Positions 48,227-57,758 are shown, numbered from the stretch's first letter. The stretch is 64,000 nucleotides of DNA from an uncultured Granulosicoccus sp. (GCA_947499955.1 CANMQI010000003.1:450604-514603), one strand, 5' to 3'. Notes: generated from the sequence alone by a model not told the origin. Numbers and translations are program-made.

Positions 48227-48992
48227 GAAAGACGCCTCCCAGATAAGCCTCGATAACACGTGGATCTTCCCTGATCTGATCAAAAGGTCCTGCTGACAGA
48301 TAACTTCCTTCCGTCATCACGACTACGGGATCACAGAGCTTGCCGATCAGATCCATGTCATGCTCGACGATCAGGAACGTCTTTCCGTAGTCGGTATTCA
48401 AACGCCGGATCATGTCCATGAGTGTCCCCATCAATGCAGGATTGACACCTGCACCCGGCTCGTCCAGCAGGATCAGATCACAGTCGATCATCAGTGTGCG
48501 AGCCAACTCCAGCAGCTTCTTCTGGCCACCGGACAAATCGGCGGCGTATTTGTCACGAAGCGGTGTCAGTGCTGCAATCTCCATGACCTCCAGGGCGCGT
48601 TCGTACACCACATCATCGGACTGTGCAACCGCTTCAGACTTTGCAAACAATGGGAACAGCTGCTCACCCAATTGCTGTTGCGGGGAGAGCATCAGATTTT
48701 CCAGTACCGTCAGTCGTCCGAACTCTCTGGACAACTGGAATGTTCTTATCATGCCTAGCCTGGCACGCTTGTAGGGGGCCAATCGGGTCACATCCTGCCC
48801 CTTGTACAATACCTTGCCGGCTTGCGGGCGTATGACGCCACTCAGCAGGTTGAACAGAGTGGATTTTCCCGCGCCGTTCGGCCCTATCAACCCCGTGATG
48901 GAGCCAGTTCCGACCTCCAGCCCCATATCGCTCACGGCCTGAACACCGCCGAAACGTCGGGACAATCCACTTGCAGAGAGCATGACGCTCAT
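48219..48992 (-). CDS. ABC transporter ATPase LivG-like
   Basis: ATPase of 257 residues with Walker A GPNGAGKST (37-45), signature LSGGQKKLLELARTL and Walker B LILLDEPGAGVNP, plus VEHDMDLIGKLCDPVVVMTE typical of LivG. Start overlaps the tetR stop by 4 bases (ATGA). Confidence 0.93.
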   Translation of the reverse strand: MSVMLSASGLSRRFGGVQAVSDMGLEVGTGSITGLIGPNGAGKSTLFNLLSGVIRPQAGKVLYKGQDVTRLAPYKRARLGMIRTFQLSREFGRLTVLENLMLSPQQQLGEQLFPLFAKSEAVAQSDDVVYERALEVMEIAALTPLRDKYAADLSGGQKKLLELARTLMIDCDLILLDEPGAGVNPALMGTLMDMIRRLNTDYGKTFLIVEHDMDLIGKLCDPVVVMTEGSYLSAGPFDQIREDPRVIEAYLGGVFLD

Positions 48993-49648
48993 GTCGCTGC
49001 CCTCTCAAGCCGATCGGTCAACAGTTGTGTCAGCATTGTGCGTACGGCACGAGAGGCTGCCGGTTTGGGTGAGAACATCTGCGCGACCCGTTGTCCACGC
49101 AGGGTTGAGGCAATGGTGGCAATCAAGGCGTCGCATTCCCGGTTCGTCAAGCCGGCCTTGCCAAAGGCACGACGACCCGCTGCGTTATAGCTTTTGAACA
49201 TCCGCCCTACCCAGCCATCCAGATGAGCCTTGAGTTCCGGATTGCCGCGTGCTGCCAGCGTCATGTCAACCGTGACTGATACATGGGTTTCAGCCATGGC
49301 ACCATCCCACAGTGCATCGACAAACATTCTGGGGTCAGGCTTGTCCGGATCACATTGCGCTCGCAGCGCATCGGTCGAGACAACCACGCCGTTCCACATT
49401 TCCCCGGTGGCATACATCACCAGGGCCACCTTGCTACTGAAGTGATGCAGCATGGCACCTCGCGACACCCCGGCACGCTTCGCAATGCTCGTGGTGGTCA
49501 TGTTCACGAAACCCACCTCGCTCATCAAGGCGATGGTTGCACGCCGCAATGCGTCGATGGTTTCAGCCGAGCGTTCAGTCTGAGTTCGCCTGCCAGCACC
49601 CTTGCCAGCACTGCCTTTTTCCGCCGCTTGTTGCTTCTCATCGGACAT
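48989..49648 (-). CDS. TetR-family transcriptional regulator
   Basis: Regulator of 219 residues. The TetR HTH (about 30-75) reads IDALRRATIALMSEVGFVNM, then TTTSIAKRAGVSRGAMLHHF; the C-terminal ligand domain resembles PsrA/aromatic-responsive TetR proteins only loosely. It is the first gene of the tetR-livGFHMJ-AhpD-MBL operon and has an inverted repeat 43 bp upstream, consistent with autoregulation. Confidence 0.9.
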   Translation of the reverse strand: MSDEKQQAAEKGSAGKGAGRRTQTERSAETIDALRRATIALMSEVGFVNMTTTSIAKRAGVSRGAMLHHFSSKVALVMYATGEMWNGVVVSTDALRAQCDPDKPDPRMFVDALWDGAMAETHVSVTVDMTLAARGNPELKAHLDGWVGRMFKSYNAAGRRAFGKAGLTNRECDALIATIASTLRGQRVAQMFSPKPAASRAVRTMLTQLLTDRLERAAT

Positions 49649-50325
49649 GAAGGATTCGCTCTCCCCTGATCAATCTGTGATTACACACTTACAAACAGTA
49701 GTGATTGTTTGTTTGTGATGATTCAGTTCTACACGCTTTTTCAGAGAATTGAAAGGGGGGGGATTCTGCCGAGAAAGCGCCCTCTGGAGGACATTTGAGG
49801 AGACAGACCTTGCACAAGATTGCGCGATATCAGCTTGTATTGTCAGATAGAGTTGCGCGGCAGGAACTCACTCAAGTCATCAGTGCCCCGCAATGAAGCA
49901 CAGGACCAACCAGAATGGTGCTGAAAAGTTGGCACAGTGACTTGGCTACGTGACAGCCGCGAATCGAGCCAACCGAATAGGCATACCTGCCCCATGCAGA
50001 CTATCAGCGCACCTCGGAACGAGCTTCTGCCAGCGGGCAGCGTCTCATAACTCAGGCGGCGGGAAACCACGAATTTCAACAGGGGTATGACCGGTGCCGA
50101 ATGGCGCGCATCAGCCTGGTGCGGATTCCACGATGGCCCCCTGCTTGATTCGGTCATGCCAAATTGCGACGGGAGACAGCCCATGCAGGTCGGTAACAGC
50201 GACTCGACTACTTCGTCGATACGGGTAAATGATGAGCAAAGAGCGCGACAATTAAATCTTGAATCTGTCGCCTTGGCCACAGATTACCGCCGCACCAGCC
50301 AACAATCGCTGCCTGAACGGCTCTC
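49649..50325. other. 677-bp region without a recognised gene
   Basis: Apart from the TetR operator at its left end I see nothing I can name. A 145-codon frame on the minus strand (49843-50280) has unusual composition (many Cys, Ser, Arg), no ribosome binding site and no recognisable domain. The region could be decayed coding DNA. Confidence 0.5.
49691..49712. promoter_or_regulatory. Candidate TetR operator
   Basis: ACAAACA, 8-bp spacer, TGTTTGT: a perfect 7-bp inverted repeat, 43 bases upstream of the tetR ATG. Confidence 0.6.
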
Positions 50326-51324
50326 TTAAATGGATTGCAATTGCGGCTGCATTGCCGAATTCCAGGCAAGCTCGCCTACGCGCAATGTAATGGAGTGAAA
50401 CTCGAGCGCAAACGCTATGGCTCTACGTGGATGGAGTGACGCCATGGCAACTGCTGTCGCTGCCGGTACCGCGGACCATTCACACACATTGCGCACGGCT
50501 TGATCGAGACGCAGGGCAGAACCTGCCAGAGAGGCGGCGCCCGGCTGCCTGACGCTGCCCTGCTCATCCAGAACCACCGGCATTCCAGCGAAGCAATATT
50601 CCCCGGGCGCAGCTCCCGCTGCGAGTACGGCATCGGTCACCAGAATACAACGATCATGAGTCTTGAGGCGCAGCATCGCTGTCAAGGCACTGGGCGACAG
50701 GTGTATACCGTCGGCGATGAAGCAAGCCATCAATCGAGGCTCTGCCAGTTGCGCCAACAAGGTGTTCTCGACCTTGTGGAGTTGCTGCGGAAGCCCGTTA
50801 CCCAGATGGGTAGACAGTGTCATGCCCGCATCAGCCGCCATTTCCACGTCTGCATATCCGGCTTGGGAGTGCGCCATGGCAACAACAATTCCCATTGAAC
50901 GAAACGTCTTGATTGCCTCGCAAGACCCAGTGCGTTCCGGTGCGAGTGTCAGCAGAAGAATCGGTTTGTGCAGTTGCACTCCCAGACGAGAGACCAACGC
51001 CACATCAGGGTCTGTCATTGCTTCGTGAGGATGGCATCCACAGTAGCCATCTGCCGAACTCAGAAAGGGGCCTTCCAGGTGATAGCCAGGAACCATTGTG
51101 GCTCCAAGCCTGCTGTTTGCTACTGCCGCATCGAGCGCCAGAAATCGCTGCTCCAGCTCCTCCGGACGTGCCGTGATCAACGTTGGCAGGCAGCCAGTCA
51201 CCCCATCAGCCAACATGGCCTCGAGCGCGTGATCGAGTCTCTCGGGTGTTATGGACGAGTCGTTGAAATCTACTCCCGCGTAGCCATTGACTTGCAGATC
51301 GAACAGACCATCGGATTTCATCAT
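50326..51324 (-). CDS. NagA-like N-acetylglucosamine-6-phosphate deacetylase family protein
   Basis: Amidohydrolase of 332 residues expected to deacetylate an N-acetyl amino-sugar phosphate. Motifs: HLEGPF (82-87), AHSQAG with the metal His (152), THLGNG (172-177), FIADGIHLS and the catalytic aspartate in LVTDA (Asp231). Two oddities: it lacks most of the N-terminal beta-sandwich (NagA is usually about 380 residues), starting almost at the barrel (LFDLQVNGYAGVDFND), and it has THLGNG where canonical NagA has THLYNAM. It is therefore a sub-family whose substrate may differ from GlcNAc-6-phosphate. Divergent from the ROK regulator. Confidence 0.82.
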   Translation of the reverse strand: MMKSDGLFDLQVNGYAGVDFNDSSITPERLDHALEAMLADGVTGCLPTLITARPEELEQRFLALDAAVANSRLGATMVPGYHLEGPFLSSADGYCGCHPHEAMTDPDVALVSRLGVQLHKPILLLTLAPERTGSCEAIKTFRSMGIVVAMAHSQAGYADVEMAADAGMTLSTHLGNGLPQQLHKVENTLLAQLAEPRLMACFIADGIHLSPSALTAMLRLKTHDRCILVTDAVLAAGAAPGEYCFAGMPVVLDEQGSVRQPGAASLAGSALRLDQAVRNVCEWSAVPAATAVAMASLHPRRAIAFALEFHSITLRVGELAWNSAMQPQLQSI

Positions 51325-51380
51325 GTTGCCTTGAATCCATACAGAATGTGCATGATTACATATTTATGAACATTTTGGTT

Positions 51381-51420
51381 TGATATTATCAATGATATTT
51401 TAAGTTAATATCATCATTTA
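51381..51420. promoter_or_regulatory. AT-rich inverted repeat between nagA-like and ROK genes
   Basis: TGATATTA (51381-51388) and TAATATCA (51406-51413), 17-bp spacer, with an inner 11-bp palindrome TATCAATGATA (51387-51397). The adjoining TATCATCATT (51409-51418) recurs at 53545-53554 in the nagB-like/TRAP gap. A candidate operator for the ROK regulator. Confidence 0.45.
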
Positions 51421-51519
51421 GCTGCATTTGATCTGTTATTTAGACCGGTTTCGTTCAAATATAATAATGGCAGTCGCCGGTACTGATTCACCACACTTCC
51501 CTCCCATCGAGACGAGCGC

Positions 51520-52686
51520 ATGAGCCAGATAGAAGACCTGCAGGCGGTTTCCGAACTGGTACGCGCCGGGCTCGCAACCACTCGCCGGGAAATCGGCAAG
51601 GCACTATCACTTCGATCTACCACCGTATCGGAACTCGTCGGCAATCTTGTCCAGGCGGACGTACTGCGTGAGAACACAACGCCGCCAAGAGGTCGAGGCA
51701 GACCTGCCACGTCACTGAGTTTCAATCATCTGCGCCTGGCCGGGATCGTCATAGGCGTGGTAGATCGTACCCTGGTCGCCAATGCCGTCGATCTGACATA
51801 CCGGGTCATCGGCAAGCAATCGATCACACCACCCCCTGATGCAGACAACAAGCAGATGACTGACTGCATCCGCAAGCTTGTCCACGCGACTGTGGAACAG
51901 TTACCCCAGGGCATCGAGCTGAGCACGATAATGCTCTCCATTTCAGGGCTGCTGGATAAACCGGAATCACTATGGTGCTTCACCTCACGCTGGCCAAAGC
52001 TCAAGAATCTGAATCTGAAAGAGGCCTTGTCGGACCAGCCTTGCAACATAGACATCATACGTAACCTGGATGCAGAGCTTTCCGGCATCCAGATAAACGA
52101 AAAACACCCCAAAAACGAAAATTCACTACTTCTGCATTGGGGCGAGGGTATCGGTGCTTCATACAGCGCCGACGGTGTCATCGTCAACAAGAGCAGAGGC
52201 CGTTTCTGCGAGATTGGCCACTGGAGCCTCGGCAATGCTCAAGGCAAACCCTGCACCTGTGGGAACCACGATTGTCTTGAGACCGTCGCTGCACTCTGGG
52301 CAATAGGGGAAGACCTCAAGAAGACGTTCCCCTCATTGGCCCTGAATGAGAACGATGTAGCCGACCAACTGAGCAAGGTTGATCCCATGCAATGCCCTGT
52401 ACTCACCGAAGGGTTGAAGCAAGTGCTGAGAATCACGACCAATCTGTGCAAACTGCTGTTTCCTGACCGAGTGATCCTGACGGGACCCTTCGTCCAGAAC
52501 CCTCTGATCTTCAGCAAATTCATCATGGCTTTCGAGTCCGCATCACTACTCGACAATCAGGAGCGTATTCGAGTTTCTGTCAATTCAGAGAGCATGAATG
52601 ACGAAATCATAGGAGCCCTACACCAACCACTGGAATCAGGGCTCCAGCAGTTGGTGGAATCTTCCCTTCAACAGGAACATCACTAG
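51520..52686 (+). CDS. ROK-family transcriptional regulator (NagC/Mlc type)
   Basis: Regulator of 388 residues: N-terminal winged HTH (about 5-60, with TRREIGKALSLRSTTVSELV) and a ROK sugar-binding domain. The latter has the zinc-type motif CEIGHWSLGNAQGKPCTCGN then HDCLETVAA. The glycine-rich ATP site of true ROK kinases is not evident (LLHWGEGIGASYSADG), so it is more likely a sugar-phosphate-sensing repressor than a kinase. It sits between the nagA-like and nagB-like genes and probably controls both and the TRAP operon. Confidence 0.87.
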   Translation: MSQIEDLQAVSELVRAGLATTRREIGKALSLRSTTVSELVGNLVQADVLRENTTPPRGRGRPATSLSFNHLRLAGIVIGVVDRTLVANAVDLTYRVIGKQSITPPPDADNKQMTDCIRKLVHATVEQLPQGIELSTIMLSISGLLDKPESLWCFTSRWPKLKNLNLKEALSDQPCNIDIIRNLDAELSGIQINEKHPKNENSLLLHWGEGIGASYSADGVIVNKSRGRFCEIGHWSLGNAQGKPCTCGNHDCLETVAALWAIGEDLKKTFPSLALNENDVADQLSKVDPMQCPVLTEGLKQVLRITTNLCKLLFPDRVILTGPFVQNPLIFSKFIMAFESASLLDNQERIRVSVNSESMNDEIIGALHQPLESGLQQLVESSLQQEHH

Positions 52687-52731
52687 CAGGGAGACCAGCA
52701 GCCGCCTGGGCCCACCCATCAGAAACAGCCC

Positions 52732-53469
52732 TTACGCTGACAACAGTGAGGCCGAGGCCTTGTCCAGATGCATGACCGTATCAGCGTGCTCTTGCACGAT
52801 GGAGGCAGGAAAACGATTGCTGACCTCACCTTCCAGAGCATGCTTCACGGCACGTGCCTTGCGCTCGTCAGGTACTGACAAGATGATCTTGCTCGACGCC
52901 ATGATCTGTTGAATGGACATTGATACAGCGCGCCGCGGCACCCCCTCCAGTGAAGCAAACCAGCCCTCACCCATCTGCTGACGACGACAGTCTTCATCCA
53001 GTTCGACAATGATATACGGTGATGTGGTTTCAAAATCAGCTGGTGGATCATTGAAGGCCAGATGGCAGTTCTCTCCGATGCCGGCGAAACACACATCGAT
53101 GGACTCCTGCGCTATGCGCTGGCCCAGTGCGAGCACCTCTGCATCCAAATCCTCTGCATCGGCATTGACCGGTATGAACTCCTTGAGCCCGGGCACGCGT
53201 CCAACGAAGCGCTCCTGCAGATAGCGACGGAAGCTGGCAGGGTGATCGATCCCAAGCCCCACATACTCGTCCAGATGGAAGACGGTGACACAGCTCCAGT
53301 TCACATCACACTCTACGAGCACATCGAGCATTTCAAACTGGCTGGCGCCGGTCGCAACGATGATGGCAGCATCCCCTTTCTCTGCAATAGCCTCTCGTAT
53401 TGCTGCCGCCCCTTCTTCCGCAGCCAGTTTGCCAAGCGTCTGCTTGTCATTGTGTATCTGGACTCTCAT
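52732..53469 (-). CDS. NagB-like glucosamine-6-phosphate deaminase family protein
   Basis: A 245-residue isomerase/deaminase-fold protein expected to convert an amino-sugar phosphate to a ketose phosphate plus ammonia. Visible: [18 protein letters not shown] (phosphate loop), [20 protein letters not shown] (catalytic Asp region), and [13 protein letters not shown]. In E. coli NagB the last block is GVGNDGHIAFNEP; here the Asp becomes Asn and the Glu becomes Asp, while His is kept. Such variants are common among NagB-like proteins, but substrate identity is uncertain. CGGAGA precedes the ATG. Divergent from the TRAP operon. Confidence 0.83.
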   Translation of the reverse strand: MRVQIHNDKQTLGKLAAEEGAAAIREAIAEKGDAAIIVATGASQFEMLDVLVECDVNWSCVTVFHLDEYVGLGIDHPASFRRYLQERFVGRVPGLKEFIPVNADAEDLDAEVLALGQRIAQESIDVCFAGIGENCHLAFNDPPADFETTSPYIIVELDEDCRRQQMGEGWFASLEGVPRRAVSMSIQQIMASSKIILSVPDERKARAVKHALEGEVSNRFPASIVQEHADTVMHLDKASASLLSA

Positions 53470-53681
53470 GATTCTCCGATTGCTCAGTCGCCAAAAACAG
53501 AAATACTATTAACGAACCTGATAGTTCATAATTGTGATCGACTTTATCATCATTCATGTTTAGTCAGCATTTTTTTCATATCTTATTTTGAACCATCAGC
53601 GTTCTTTAAGTTGACAGTTATTGGAGAATGACCGAATATTCCCGACAGGCTGCTTCGCCTTGTGAACAGATCTGACAAATC

Positions 53682-54656
53682 ATGAAAAGTATTCGCCAAA
53701 CTGCTCTCGGCGCACTGATTGCTGCTGCCATGGCCATCCCCCAGGTCAGCAACGCTGCCACCGTCTTGCGCCTGGCAGAAAACCAGCCTGAGTCCAATCC
53801 CGTTACGGTGGCCATGCACCACTTCGCCGATCTCGTGGAACAGTACTCGGAAGGTGAAGTGATCGTTCAGGTATTTGCTGGTGCGCAGTTGGGGCAAGAG
53901 CCTGAAACCATCGAACAGGCGCAAGTGGGCATCATCGACTTGACACGGGTCAACTCCGTGGTTCTGGCCAACGTCAGCCCATCAATGAGTGCCTTTACTC
54001 TGCCCTATGTATTCAGCGATTGGGATCACAAGTATCGTGTTCTCGATGGCGACATCGGCAAGGATGTACTGGAAGACCTGCATGATGTCGGCTTGATGGG
54101 ATTCGGTTACATGGATGCAGGCGCGCGCTCCTTCTATACTGTCGAAGGCAAACCGGTAAAAAGCATCGAAGACCTGAAGGGCATGAAGATCCGTGTGCAA
54201 CCCGCCCCTATCTCCATTCGCATGATGGAGCTGCTCGGCGCCGTACCCACTCCCATGAATTACGGTGAAGTCTATTCAGCTCTGCAATCCGGTGTCATCG
54301 ACGGCGCAGAGAACGACTATGTCAGTTACCACACATCGGGACACTATGAGGTTGCACCCAACTATGTCGAAGATGCGCATCTCAGCCCGCCTGCCTTGCT
54401 GCTGATGAACAAGGCAAAATTCGACTCCCTCGCGCCAGAACTGCAGGATGTGCTAATCAAGGCTGGTCACGAAGCCGCCCTGTACGAGCGGGGGATCATG
54501 CGAGAGGCCAACACCAAGGCACGTGAAACCGTGGAAGCCGATGGCGCAACCGTTCAGGAGATCGACAACGGTCCTTTCCAGGAAGCCGTCCAACCGATCT
54601 ACGACGAGTTTCCAGAGCTTGCGCCGCTGCTCGAGCGCATCAAGGCAGCTCGCTGA
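53682..54656 (+). CDS. TRAP transporter substrate-binding protein (DctP-like)
   Basis: Periplasmic binding protein of 324 residues with a Sec signal (TALGALIAAAMAIPQVSNAA). The DctP fold is clear: HHFADLVEQYSEGEVIVQVF, DAGARSFYTVEGKPVKSIED, LKGMKIRVQPAPISIRMMEL (the Arg that clamps a substrate carboxylate) and YGEVYSALQSGVIDGAENDY. A sugar acid or acidic amino sugar is likely. Downstream of the divergent nagB-like gene. Confidence 0.92.
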   Translation: MKSIRQTALGALIAAAMAIPQVSNAATVLRLAENQPESNPVTVAMHHFADLVEQYSEGEVIVQVFAGAQLGQEPETIEQAQVGIIDLTRVNSVVLANVSPSMSAFTLPYVFSDWDHKYRVLDGDIGKDVLEDLHDVGLMGFGYMDAGARSFYTVEGKPVKSIEDLKGMKIRVQPAPISIRMMELLGAVPTPMNYGEVYSALQSGVIDGAENDYVSYHTSGHYEVAPNYVEDAHLSPPALLLMNKAKFDSLAPELQDVLIKAGHEAALYERGIMREANTKARETVEADGATVQEIDNGPFQEAVQPIYDEFPELAPLLERIKAAR

Positions 54657-54707
54657 TACCCCTTGTAACCAGCGTCACGAACCAGACCATAGCGGGCAAT
54701 AGAAACG

Positions 54708-55241
54708 ATGAATGAGAAGGTGGCGAGCTGGCGCAGCATTTTGCGACCGTGGATCGACCGGCTCAACGCCGTCGCCGCCCTGATCTGCCATGGGCTACTT
54801 GTGATCATCACGACGATCACGGTAGCCCAGGTATTCCTTCGCTTTGTCCTCAACTCGCCAACCAGCTGGTCCGAGGAAGTCGCCCTGCTTTGCCTGATCT
54901 GGTTTGGCCTGCTTGCCGTGGCTATCGGCATCCGCCGACATGAGCACGTGGCCATTACCTTCTTTCGTGACTTGCTGCCCGGACCACTGGCCACCGCTCT
55001 GGACGTCCTTGCGCAACTGGCAATGGGCTATTTCATGTTCACGGTCATGCTTCATGCCAGCGACCTGATCAAACTGGTGGGCATTCAGGTACTGCCAGCT
55101 TCATCACTACCCAAATCCCTGTTGTATTTTCCGACCATTGTCGGGGGTACTCTGGGAACCCTGAACGCAGCAGCCAACCTGCTTTTGGGCGATATTCGCC
55201 CTGAACCTCTGGACTCGACGGAAGCATCCAATGCCAATTGA
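54708..55241 (+). CDS. TRAP transporter small permease (DctQ-like)
   Basis: Inner-membrane protein of 177 residues with four helices (LICHGLLVIITTITVAQVFL; VALLCLIWFGLLAVAIGIRR; ALDVLAQLAMGYFMFTVMLH; LYFPTIVGGTLGTLNAAANL). The NSPTSWSEEVALLCLIW motif is typical of DctQ. It overlaps the large permease gene by 11 bases. Confidence 0.9.
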   Translation: MNEKVASWRSILRPWIDRLNAVAALICHGLLVIITTITVAQVFLRFVLNSPTSWSEEVALLCLIWFGLLAVAIGIRRHEHVAITFFRDLLPGPLATALDVLAQLAMGYFMFTVMLHASDLIKLVGIQVLPASSLPKSLLYFPTIVGGTLGTLNAAANLLLGDIRPEPLDSTEASNAN

Positions 55242-56523
55242 CACACTTGGCATATCGCTCCTGCTGGGCCTGTTCGTTGCACTCATGCTGCTTCGTGTAC
55301 CCGTGGCTTTCGCCCTGGGTCTTTCCTCACTGGCGACCGCGCACTACCTGAACCTGCCGATGCTGATGATTGCGCAACGTATGGTCAACGGGCTCAATTC
55401 CTTTACCTTTCTGGCCGTACCATTCTTCATTCTGGTTGGCAACATCATGACGGAAGGCGGCATCTCGGATCGATTGGTACGCCTTGCCGATGTTCTGGTC
55501 GGCCGAATGCGTGGTGGCCTGGCTCAAGGCAACGTCGTTGCCAGCACACTGTTCGGCGGTATCTCCGGCTCCTCTGTCGCGGACGTTGCGTCGGTGGGCT
55601 CCTTTCTCATCCCTGCCATGAAACGCAGTGGCTACCCTGCCGGCTATTCGGTCTCGGTCACCGTCACCTCATCAGTCCAGGGCGTGTTGATTCCTCCAAG
55701 CCAGAACATGATCTACTACTCTCTGGCTGCCGGTGGATTGCCGATCTCCACGCTCTTCCTGGCAGGCTATGTACCCGGGCTGCTGTTGGGCCTGTCACTG
55801 ATGATCATCTGCTACGTGATGGCGCGCAAACATGGGCACCCCATGGGCGGCAAATATACGCGGCAAGAAGCCCTTGCCGTGATTGCTGACGCCGCCATCG
55901 GACTCTTCACCATCGTGATCATTATCGGTGGCATCCTGACTGGCGTATTCACCGCCACGGAATCCGCCGCCGTCGCTGTCGTCTATGCCTTGCTGGTCAC
56001 CCTGTTCTGGTATCGCAGCCTGAGCTTCAAAGCGGTTGGGCGCATCTTCTCGACCACACTCACCACCCTGGCCATGGTCACAGCCATCATCATGACCTCC
56101 TCGGTGTTCGGCTTTCTACTCTCCTACCTTCGAGTGCCGGATTTCCTGACACAGGCCATTTTTGCCGTGTCTGACGACCGAATCTTCGTGTTGCTCGCCG
56201 TCAACGTATTGCTGCTGATACTCGGCATGCTGATGGACATGGGCATCCTGATCTTGCTACTGACCCCGATATTGCTGCCCATTGTCGTACAGGTCGGTGT
56301 TGACCCCATCCACTTTGGCATCATCATGATCCTGAACCTCGGTATCGGGCTCTGCACACCACCCGTCGGTACGTCCCTGTTGGTTGGCGCCGGCATTGGC
56401 AGAATCAGCCTGGAGAAAACCGTTCGGAGCCTGCTGCCATTCTATGCCGCGATGGTTATCGTGCTGTTGCTGGTGACCTACATTCCGGCATTTTCACTGA
56501 CGCTGCCTGCGCTGTTGCGCTGA
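55231..56523 (+). CDS. TRAP transporter large permease (DctM-like)
   Basis: Twelve-helix permease of 430 residues. Conserved: VRLADVLVGRMRGGLAQGNV, STLFGGISGSSVADVASVGS, LIPPSQNMIYYSLAAGGLPI, FTATESAAVAVVYALLV and LGMLMDMGILILLLTPILLP. Ends the operon. Confidence 0.94.
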   Translation: MPIDTLGISLLLGLFVALMLLRVPVAFALGLSSLATAHYLNLPMLMIAQRMVNGLNSFTFLAVPFFILVGNIMTEGGISDRLVRLADVLVGRMRGGLAQGNVVASTLFGGISGSSVADVASVGSFLIPAMKRSGYPAGYSVSVTVTSSVQGVLIPPSQNMIYYSLAAGGLPISTLFLAGYVPGLLLGLSLMIICYVMARKHGHPMGGKYTRQEALAVIADAAIGLFTIVIIIGGILTGVFTATESAAVAVVYALLVTLFWYRSLSFKAVGRIFSTTLTTLAMVTAIIMTSSVFGFLLSYLRVPDFLTQAIFAVSDDRIFVLLAVNVLLLILGMLMDMGILILLLTPILLPIVVQVGVDPIHFGIIMILNLGIGLCTPPVGTSLLVGAGIGRISLEKTVRSLLPFYAAMVIVLLLVTYIPAFSLTLPALLR

Positions 56524-56655
56524 GTCTCTTTTTTGCTGGAAAGGAAGGTCGAGTCTGCTGAGCGCTGCAGCTGGCGCGTGTGCTGAATCATCTACTCACC
56601 CAATGTCAGTGGCAAGCATCTGCTGCCGCTGACTCTTCTCACTCTTTTCTCCTCT

Positions 56656-56674
56656 TGACATATGACATATGTCA
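56656..56674. promoter_or_regulatory. Perfect 19-bp inverted repeat upstream of the TTT operon
   Basis: TGACATATGACATATGTCA reads the same on both strands around a central A, 73 bases before the tctC-like ATG. Half-site length and odd spacing suit a GntR/FadR dimer; the operon's own regulator (60587-61342) is of that family. Confidence 0.75.
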
Positions 56675-56747
56675 GAACATCATGATTGCGCACGGTCATT
56701 CACCATCACCACGATTCACCCGGGCCGATGCAACGAGGAGACAAACA

Positions 56748-57734
56748 ATGAAATTGCGAAAGCTTGCCGGCATCACGGCATCCCTGGTGCTTGCCCTGAG
56801 TGGCGGTCTGAGTAGCAGCATCGTCATGGCGGACTGGCCGGAACGCCCCGTCACCATCATCGTGCCGTGGTCTGCCGGAGGCGGTACCGACGCCACGGCA
56901 AGAGCCGTTGCACAACAGCTGGAAGAGCGTCTTGGCCAGCCATTCAATGTGGTCAACCGAACCGGTGGCGGTGGCCTAGTCGGGCATATCACTATCGCCA
57001 ATGCAGCGCCGGATGGCTACACGCTCGGCGTCATCACCATTGAAACCACCATGTATGACGCCCAGGGTATTCCCGGCGCCACCCCAGAGAACTTCACCCT
57101 CATTGGCCGCTTCAACGCCGATGCCATTGGCGTGAACGTGCGCGCCGACGCACCTTACGACACGGTGGAAGAGCTGGTGGAGGCCGTGAAGGCGAACCCC
57201 GGCAGCATCAAGGCCTCGGGCGCCAACCGGGGCGGGCTGTCCCACCTGGCCTGGGCAGGACTGTTGAACTCACTGGACATCGATCCGGAAGCCAGCCCTT
57301 GGGTAGCCTCTGACGGCTCCGCACCGGCCATGCAGCAACTCGCCGCCGATGCCATTCAAGTGGTCTCCACCTCCCCGTCCGAAGCCCGGTCTCTGGTGGA
57401 AGCCGGTGAGGCAAAATCTCTCGCCCTGTTATCCAACGAGCGCAGTGCGGCCTATCCGGACCTGCCGACCACCACTGAGACCTTTGACATCAACTGGTCA
57501 CCACTGCCGTTCAGAGGCATGGCTGGCCCCGCCGGACTGCCAGAAGAGGTCAGCGCGAAACTGGAATCCGAGCTCAAGGCCATTACCGAAGACGCCAAGT
57601 TCATCGAATTCATGCAGTCACGCGGCTTCTCCATTGCCTATCAGGACTCTGCAGGCTTTACCGAGACTGTCATGAACTCACGCGACGGCCTGGTGAGTGC
57701 CATGCAGTCCGTGGGTCTTGCCAAAACCAACTGA
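56748..57734 (+). CDS. TTT transporter substrate-binding protein (TctC/Bug family)
   Basis: Periplasmic binding protein of 328 residues with a Sec signal (GITASLVLALSGGLSSSIVM). Typical Bug features: WPERPVTIIVPWSAGGGTDA, AVAQQLEERLGQPFNVVNRT, GGGLVGHITIANAAPDGYTL. Ligands in this family are usually carboxylates. AGGAGA is 6 bases before the ATG at 56748; the longer frame upstream crosses the operator and is rejected. Confidence 0.92.
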   Translation: MKLRKLAGITASLVLALSGGLSSSIVMADWPERPVTIIVPWSAGGGTDATARAVAQQLEERLGQPFNVVNRTGGGGLVGHITIANAAPDGYTLGVITIETTMYDAQGIPGATPENFTLIGRFNADAIGVNVRADAPYDTVEELVEAVKANPGSIKASGANRGGLSHLAWAGLLNSLDIDPEASPWVASDGSAPAMQQLAADAIQVVSTSPSEARSLVEAGEAKSLALLSNERSAAYPDLPTTTETFDINWSPLPFRGMAGPAGLPEEVSAKLESELKAITEDAKFIEFMQSRGFSIAYQDSAGFTETVMNSRDGLVSAMQSVGLAKTN

Positions 57735-57758
57735 TAGCCAGGCCCGCGACACACCACT

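Noticed and set aside
49843..50280. 145-codon open frame on the minus strand
   Set aside because: No ribosome binding site, no recognisable domain and an odd composition rich in Cys, Ser and Arg; treated as non-coding.
53682..56523. Assignment of the second TRAP system as a sialic acid transporter (SiaPQM)
   Set aside because: The conserved Arg is shared by most DctP proteins, and no sialic acid lyase, epimerase or ManNAc kinase gene is present.
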